Of a stretch of 18,909 bases of DNA, positions 15,165 through 18,909 are shown piece after piece. Location of the stretch: the NCBI GenBank assembly GCA_036506275.1, contig DASXSB010000062.1, positions 1 through 18,909 of the forward strand, given 5' to 3'. Source of the stretch: DASXSB01 sp036506275 (GTDB lineage: Bacteria; Methylomirabilota; Methylomirabilia; Rokubacteriales; CSP1-6). The translations under genes were made by a program, and so were the position numbers. Each line of letters begins with the position of its first letter. Position 1 is the first letter of the stretch. Below the pieces are notes generated by a model. That model was not told the origin of the DNA and made no database searches. It saw nothing but the letters and a program-made list of their open reading frames with translations.

Positions 15165-15191
15165 GGGCGCCCGGCACGTCGCCGGGCGCCC
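15165..15191 (-). terminator. Perfect 11-bp GC hairpin after the PepSY-like gene
   Basis: GGGCGCCCGGC (15165-15175) and GCCGGGCGCCC (15181-15191) form a perfect 11-bp stem with loop ACGTC. It starts 26 nt downstream of the PepSY-like stop and precedes the -35 of the operon promoter. There is no U-run after it in either direction, so it may be a weak intrinsic terminator or a structure that insulates the operon. The strand is assigned from the upstream gene. Confidence 0.6.
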
Positions 15192-15216
15192 TCGGCAACG
15201 AGGTTACAGCGCGAGG

Positions 15217-15573
15217 TTACTTAGGCTTTGCGTCGTCCTTGGCTTCTTTCTTGGCACTCTCGCGCTTCACGATCTTGCCGTCCTGAGAGACCGAGACGTA
15301 CCGCTGCTTACCGTCCTTGGTGATCTCGGCCTCGTAGACCATCTTCCCTTTCTCGGTCTCCTGCATGACCTGGCCGATGGTGCCGCCCTTGGCTTCCTTC
15401 TCGAGCGCTGTCCGCGCCGCCGCAGGAAGCTGGTCCATGCTGATCGGTTTCTCGTCCTTGACCGCGGTCTTCGCGGCCTTATCGCCTGCGTGCGCCGTGC
15501 CCGGGACGAGGGCGGGGCCGGCGAGCACGGACGCCGCGAACATGGCCGCCGTGAACGGAATCAAGCGCTTCAT
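15217..15573 (-). CDS. Small secreted PepSY-like protein
   Basis: The product is 118 residues. A signal peptide (MKRLIPFTAAMFAASVLAG) ends at AHA, residue 29. The mature part, about 45-104, has the PepSY-like pattern: DQLPAAARTALEKEAKGGTI, then VMQETEKGKMVYEAEITKDG and RYVSVSQDGKIVKRE. In these domains one helix packs on a sheet, and they are thought to inhibit or regulate peptidases or sense conditions outside the cytoplasm. The tail is Lys-rich and charged. ATG 15573 has GGAGG 9 nt upstream. It is divergent from the binding-protein gene at 15834 and appears monocistronic, with a hairpin after it. No defined partner is visible. Confidence 0.85.
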   Translation of the reverse strand: MKRLIPFTAAMFAASVLAGPALVPGTAHAGDKAAKTAVKDEKPISMDQLPAAARTALEKEAKGGTIGQVMQETEKGKMVYEAEITKDGKQRYVSVSQDGKIVKRESAKKEAKDDAKPK

Positions 15574-15637
15574 GTGCTGTGTCCTCCCGCGCGCCGGCTA
15601 TTCGAGGGACCCGGCCGCGCAGGTATAGGTAGGTGCA

Positions 15638-15665
15638 ACGTCGATGCCGTCTATCCCATCGACGT
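15638..15665. repeat. Inverted repeat, 9-bp arms, 10-nt spacer
   Basis: ACGTCGATG (15638-15646) and CATCGACGT (15657-15665) are exact reverse complements separated by 10 nt, with arm centres 19 nt apart. This is about two DNA turns and fits an operator for a dimeric regulator. A second dyad follows 8 nt later. It lies upstream of both divergent genes, so the regulated direction is unknown. Confidence 0.6.
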
Positions 15666-15673
15666 GGCGATTG

Positions 15674-15689
15674 GCGAATCGACATTCGC
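15674..15689. repeat. Inverted repeat, 6-bp arms, 4-nt spacer
   Basis: GCGAAT (15674-15679) and ATTCGC (15684-15689) are exact reverse complements with CGAC between them. The 16-bp palindrome sits 8 nt from the larger dyad and shares the ATCGAC element with it. It may be a second operator half. Confidence 0.45.
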
Positions 15690-15760
15690 GTGTTGTCCGG
15701 TACTTCTCCTCAGCGCGGATCGACCGGCGTCGGCGAGCGTGGGGCGCAGCACCCGCAGCG

Positions 15761-15790
15761 TTGACACGTTCGCGGCCGTGTGCTTATGTC
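15761..15790 (+). promoter_or_regulatory. Sigma70-like promoter for the second importer
   Basis: A perfect -35 TTGACA (15761-15766) is followed 17 nt later by TTATGT (15784-15789), preceded by TG at -15, or 18 nt later by TATGTC. Transcription would start near 15797, about 37 nt before ATG 15834. Between them lies a 5-bp stem with a GAGA loop (15805-15818) just before AGGAGG. Confidence 0.5.
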
Positions 15791-15833
15791 TCCCCGCCTT
15801 TTACGCGGCGAGAGCCGCCCTCAGGAGGAGCCC

Positions 15834-17426
15834 ATGACGCCTGCCCGCTCATTCCTCGTCGCTCTCTCGGTGATCGCCCTCGTCGGCGTCGCCGGCGCCC
15901 GTGAGCCGGCGATGGCGGAGACGACCCTGCGCGTGGTGATGCACTCCGACCTCAAGATCGTCGATCCCATCTGGACCACCGCCTACATCGTGCGCAACCA
16001 CGGCTACATGATCTACGACACGCTCTTCGCGATGGACGCCAAGGGCGAGATCAAGCCGCAGATGGTGGACCGCTACGAGGTGAGCGGCGACAAGCTCACC
16101 TACACGCTCACGTTGCGCGACGGCCTCCTCTGGCACGACGGCAAGCCCGTCACCAGCGAGGACTGCATCGCGTCCATCCGACGCTGGGGCGCCAAGGACT
16201 CGATGGGCCAGAAGATGATGTCGTTCGTGAAGGACATCGTCGCCGTCAATCCGCGGACGTTCCGCATCGTGCTCAAGGAACCGACGGGGCTGGTGCTGGG
16301 AGCACTCGGCAAGCCGTCGTCAAACGTGCCGTTCATGATGCCGAAGCGGGTGGCGGAGACCGATCCCAACACCCAGATCTCCGACTTCACCGGCTCCGGC
16401 CCCTTCGTGTTCAAGAAGGACGAGTGGAAGCCGGGCGACAAGGCCGTCTACGTGAAGTTCGACAAGTACAAGCCGCGCAGCGAAGCGGTGTCGGGGCTCA
16501 CCGGCGGCAAGGTCGTCAAGGTGGATCGCGTGGAGTGGCGCTGGATTCCCGACGCGCAGACGGCCGTGAACGCGCTCCTCGCGGGCGAGCTCGATTACAT
16601 CGAATCGCCGCCGCACGATCTCTTGCCCGTCGTGAAGGCGGACGCCAACGTCAAGCTCGTCGATTACAACCCGCTCGGCAATCAGTACACCTTCCGCTTC
16701 AACACGCTCCACAAGCCGTTCGACAATCCCAAGGTGCGGCAGGCGGTGATGTGGTCCTTCAACCAGGAGGACTTCCTGAAGGCCGTCATCGGCGACAAGC
16801 AGTATTACAAGGTGTGTCCGTCCCTCTTCCCGTGCGGCACGCCCCTCGAGTCACGCAAGGGCCTGGACGGCGGCCTCCTCGTGGAATCGAACTTCGCGAA
16901 GGCGCGCCAGCTCCTGAAAGAGGCGAACTACGACGGCACGCCGATCGTGCTCATGCACTCCACGGACCTCACCGTGCTGACGAACCTGGCGCCTGTCGCC
17001 AAGTCGCTCATGGAGAAGGCCGGCATCAAGGTCGAGATGCAGTCCATGGACTGGCAGACGCTGGTCTCGCGGCGCGCCAAGAAAGACCCGCCGACGGCGG
17101 GGGGCTGGCACGCGTTCCTGACGTCGTGGGTGTCCGCCGACATCCTGAATCCGGTGATGGCGGGATTCCTCAACAGCGCCTGCGACAAGGCGATGTTCGG
17201 CTGGCCGTGCGACGAGCAGATGGAGAAGCTGCGCGATCAGTTCGCGCGCGAGACCGAGCCCGCCAAGCAGAAGGCGGTCGCGGAGGCCGTGCAGGTCCGG
17301 CTCACCGAATATCCCACCCACGTCCCGCTCGGGCTCTGGTACCAGCCCATCGCCGCGCGCAAGAACGTGCAGGGAGTGATCGAGGCCCCCGTGCCCGTCT
17401 TCTGGAACGTCGAGCTGAAGAAGTGA
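15834..17426 (+). CDS. Extracellular solute-binding protein, family 5 (second importer)
   Basis: The product is 530 residues. ATG 15834 has AGGAGG 5 nt upstream, and an in-frame extension upstream is not supported. A signal peptide (ARSFLVALSVIALVGVAGA) is cut near AMA, residue 28, with no lipobox. Family-5 features include LTYTLTLRDGLLWHDGKPVT, FTGSGPFVFKKDEW and VRQAVMWSFNQEDF. Two close cysteine pairs, C328/C334 (VCPSLFPCGTP) and C450/C459 (ACDKAMFGWPCD), could be periplasmic disulfides. It is distinct from the family-5 protein of the minus-strand operon and probably binds a different ligand. A DppB-type permease follows 24 nt later, so it is the first gene of a plus-strand importer operon. 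Confidence 0.95.
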   Translation: MTPARSFLVALSVIALVGVAGAREPAMAETTLRVVMHSDLKIVDPIWTTAYIVRNHGYMIYDTLFAMDAKGEIKPQMVDRYEVSGDKLTYTLTLRDGLLWHDGKPVTSEDCIASIRRWGAKDSMGQKMMSFVKDIVAVNPRTFRIVLKEPTGLVLGALGKPSSNVPFMMPKRVAETDPNTQISDFTGSGPFVFKKDEWKPGDKAVYVKFDKYKPRSEAVSGLTGGKVVKVDRVEWRWIPDAQTAVNALLAGELDYIESPPHDLLPVVKADANVKLVDYNPLGNQYTFRFNTLHKPFDNPKVRQAVMWSFNQEDFLKAVIGDKQYYKVCPSLFPCGTPLESRKGLDGGLLVESNFAKARQLLKEANYDGTPIVLMHSTDLTVLTNLAPVAKSLMEKAGIKVEMQSMDWQTLVSRRAKKDPPTAGGWHAFLTSWVSADILNPVMAGFLNSACDKAMFGWPCDEQMEKLRDQFARETEPAKQKAVAEAVQVRLTEYPTHVPLGLWYQPIAARKNVQGVIEAPVPVFWNVELKK

Positions 17427-17450
17427 GGTGAGAGCCGGGAGGCGGCGGCC

Positions 17451-18392
17451 GTGCTTCCGTACATAGGTCGCCGCCTCCTCGCCACCGTCCCCGTGATGGC
17501 GGTGGTCGCCGTGTTCGTCTTCCTGCTCCTCCGTCTCACCGCCGGCGATCCCGCCGCCATCATCGCCGGCGACAACGCCACCACCCAGGACGTGATCGAG
17601 ATCCGCGCGCGCCTCGGCCTCGATCAACCGATCGTCCGGCAGTTCGTGATCTGGATCGGCCGCGTGTTGCGCGGCGACTTCGGCGAGTCGTTCTTCTTCA
17701 AGAAGACCGTGGCCGACCTCATCGTGAGCCGTCTGGAGCCGACGCTGGCCCTGTCCCTGTGCAGCCTTCTGCTGGCGGTGGCCATGGCGGTGCCCCTCGG
17801 TGTGGTTGCCGCCTACAAGCGCGGGAGTTGGATCGATCGTTCGGTCATGGCGCTCTCCGTGCTCGGCTTCTCGCTGCCCGCGTTCGTGATCGGCTACGCG
17901 CTCATGTACCTCTTCGCCATCCAGCTCGCGTGGCTGCCCGTGCAGGGCTACCAGCGCATCGCGGACGGGGTGGGCGGATGTCTCCAGCGTCTCGTGCTGC
18001 CGAGCCTTACCCTCGCCATCATCTATGTCGCGCTCATCGCGCGCATCACGCGCGCGAGCGTGCTCGAGGTGCTCGCCGCCGACCACGTGCGCACGGCGCG
18101 CGCGAAGGGCCTGGCGGAGCTGCCCGTGTTGTTGCGGCACGCGCTCCGGAATGCCGCCGTCCCCATCGTGACCGTGATCGGTCTCGGCGTCGCCCTCCTC
18201 ATCGGGGGCGTGGTGGTGACGGAGTCGGTGTTCGGCATCCCCGGCCTCGGCCGGCTCACGGTGGACGCCGTCCTCGCCCGCGATTACCCCACCGTGCAGG
18301 CGGTGGTGCTGCTCTTCTCGGTCGCCTACGTCCTCATCAACCTGCTCGTGGACCTGACCTACACCGTCCTCGATCCGAGGATCCGCTATTGA
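17451..18392 (+). CDS. dppB: Peptide-type ABC transporter permease (DppB/OppB-like), second importer
   Basis: The product is 313 residues from GTG 17451, with GGGAGG 8 nt upstream. Six membrane helices are predicted. Family blocks are MLPYIGRRLLATVPVMAVVA, the RQFVIWIGRVLRGDFGESFF loop, the EAA motif (RTARAKGLAELPVLLRHALR) and the closing ESVFGIPGLGRLTVDAVL with TVLDPRIRY. It should form the channel with the DppC-like protein that begins at its end. It differs throughout from the DppB-like protein of the minus-strand operon, so the two importers are not a recent duplication within the window. The stop is TGA 18390-18392. Confidence 0.95.
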   Translation: MLPYIGRRLLATVPVMAVVAVFVFLLLRLTAGDPAAIIAGDNATTQDVIEIRARLGLDQPIVRQFVIWIGRVLRGDFGESFFFKKTVADLIVSRLEPTLALSLCSLLLAVAMAVPLGVVAAYKRGSWIDRSVMALSVLGFSLPAFVIGYALMYLFAIQLAWLPVQGYQRIADGVGGCLQRLVLPSLTLAIIYVALIARITRASVLEVLAADHVRTARAKGLAELPVLLRHALRNAAVPIVTVIGLGVALLIGGVVVTESVFGIPGLGRLTVDAVLARDYPTVQAVVLLFSVAYVLINLLVDLTYTVLDPRIRY

Positions 18393-18909
18393 ACGGCGGC
18401 GACAGCGCCGTCCTCACCGTCGCCACCCCCGCGCCCCGCACGGCCGCCCCCGCCTGGCGGTTGCCGCGCAATCGCAGCGCGTGGATCGGCGCCGCCGTCC
18501 TCGCGCTGATCATCCTCATCGCCGCCCTCGCGCCCTATCTCGGCACCACGAACCCAGCCGAAATCAATCCCGCCGCACGCAACAAGCGCCCGGGCGCCGA
18601 GCGCGTGATCAGGAACGACGACGGCACCACGACCGTGGCCACGTTTCGGATGGGGACCGATAGCCTCGGACGCGATGTCTACAGTCGCGTCCTCTACGGC
18701 GCCCGGGTCTCGCTGCTCGTGGGCGTCTCGGTGGCGGCTCTCAGCGTGGCGATCGGTCTCGCCATCGGCCTCGTGAGCGGCTACATCCCGTGGCTGGACG
18801 CCATTGTCATGCGCGTCATGGACGGCCTCATGTCGGTGCCGGCCATCCTCCTCGCCATCACCCTCGTGTCGCTGTCGAAGGGCGCGGGCCTGCGCACGGT
18901 GATCGTGGC
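18389..18909 (+). CDS. dppC: Peptide-type ABC transporter permease (DppC/OppC-like), cut by window end
   Basis: A frame opens at TTG 18389 and runs to the window edge without a stop, giving 173 residues. The TTG overlaps the TGA of the permease (TTGA), and GAGG lies 8 nt upstream (18377-18380). The N-terminal helix (AWIGAAVLALIILIAALAPY) is followed by the DppC hallmark GTDSLGRDVYSRVLYGARVS and by several further hydrophobic segments. The EAA loop and C-terminal helices are beyond the window. It would be the partner of the DppB-like permease; ATPase genes are expected downstream but are not visible here. Confidence 0.9.
   Translation, partial: MNGGDSAVLTVATPAPRTAAPAWRLPRNRSAWIGAAVLALIILIAALAPYLGTTNPAEINPAARNKRPGAERVIRNDDGTTTVATFRMGTDSLGRDVYSRVLYGARVSLLVGVSVAALSVAIGLAIGLVSGYIPWLDAIVMRVMDGLMSVPAILLAITLVSLSKGAGLRTVIV

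Larger units (their letters stand above)
15574..15833. promoter_or_regulatory. Divergent intergenic region with two inverted repeats
   Basis: This 260-nt gap separates the PepSY-like gene from the binding-protein gene. It contains no credible gene. It holds the dyads at 15638-15665 and 15674-15689 and the promoter at 15761-15790, listed separately. I could not assign a convincing promoter for the PepSY-like gene, although TATACC near its 5' side is a weak candidate. Confidence 0.7.

Noticed and set aside
16851..18140. Long His/Arg-rich minus-strand frame across the second binding protein and permease
   Set aside because: It lies antisense to two unmistakable transporter genes and has only low-complexity composition.

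Overview
This is a gene-dense window of GC-rich bacterial chromosome. It has 18 protein-coding genes, two of them cut by the window edges, and I saw no tRNA, rRNA, CRISPR array, insertion sequence or prophage gene. The gene set suggests a free-living heterotroph: two dipeptide/oligopeptide-type ABC importers, a TfdA-like dioxygenase, metallo-beta-lactamase-fold and EstB-like hydrolases, and an OmpA-type lipoprotein. GTG, TTG and possibly CTG starts and 4-nt stop/start overlaps are common. The outer-membrane lipoprotein indicates a diderm. The style fits GC-rich soil lineages such as Methylomirabilota/Rokubacteria or Proteobacteria, but that placement is a guess from gene content and is not proven here.

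Region 1-5460 is all on the minus strand, so it is transcribed right to left. It holds a J-domain protein, a TfdA-like Fe(II)/2-oxoglutarate dioxygenase overlapping (ATGA) a B12-binding radical SAM enzyme, then a polytopic GT-C/TMTC-like membrane protein with a C-terminal TPR. That protein overlaps (ATGA) a secreted Cys-rich protein carrying an HExxH zincin motif, which is followed 2 nt later by a secreted HEAT-like protein cut by the window edge. The TMTC-like gene has its own extended -10 promoter and possibly a CTG start.

Region 5461-6575 is a divergent intergenic segment with a sigma70-like promoter and one plus-strand gene, a DapA/NAL-family aldolase or lyase.

Region 6592-15124 looks like one minus-strand operon of eight genes: metallo-beta-lactamase-fold hydrolase, fibro-slime/OmpA lipoprotein, EstB-like serine hydrolase, then a complete ABC importer (binding protein, two permeases, two ATPases). 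Neighbouring genes overlap by up to 14 nt or are separated by fewer than 35 nt. The likely promoter lies so close to the first ATG that the mRNA would be almost leaderless. The layout suggests uptake of a small peptide-like, ester or lactone compound with cytoplasmic hydrolysis, but the substrate is unknown.

Region 15125-18909 has a strong hairpin, a small secreted PepSY-like protein on the minus strand, a 260-nt divergent regulatory region with two inverted repeats and a TTGACA promoter, and then a second importer on the plus strand (binding protein, DppB-type permease, and a DppC-type permease cut by the window end). No family here is unknown as a whole. The points most worth a second look are the HExxH/HEAT/TMTC cluster, the radical SAM-dioxygenase pair, and the hydrolase-transporter operon.
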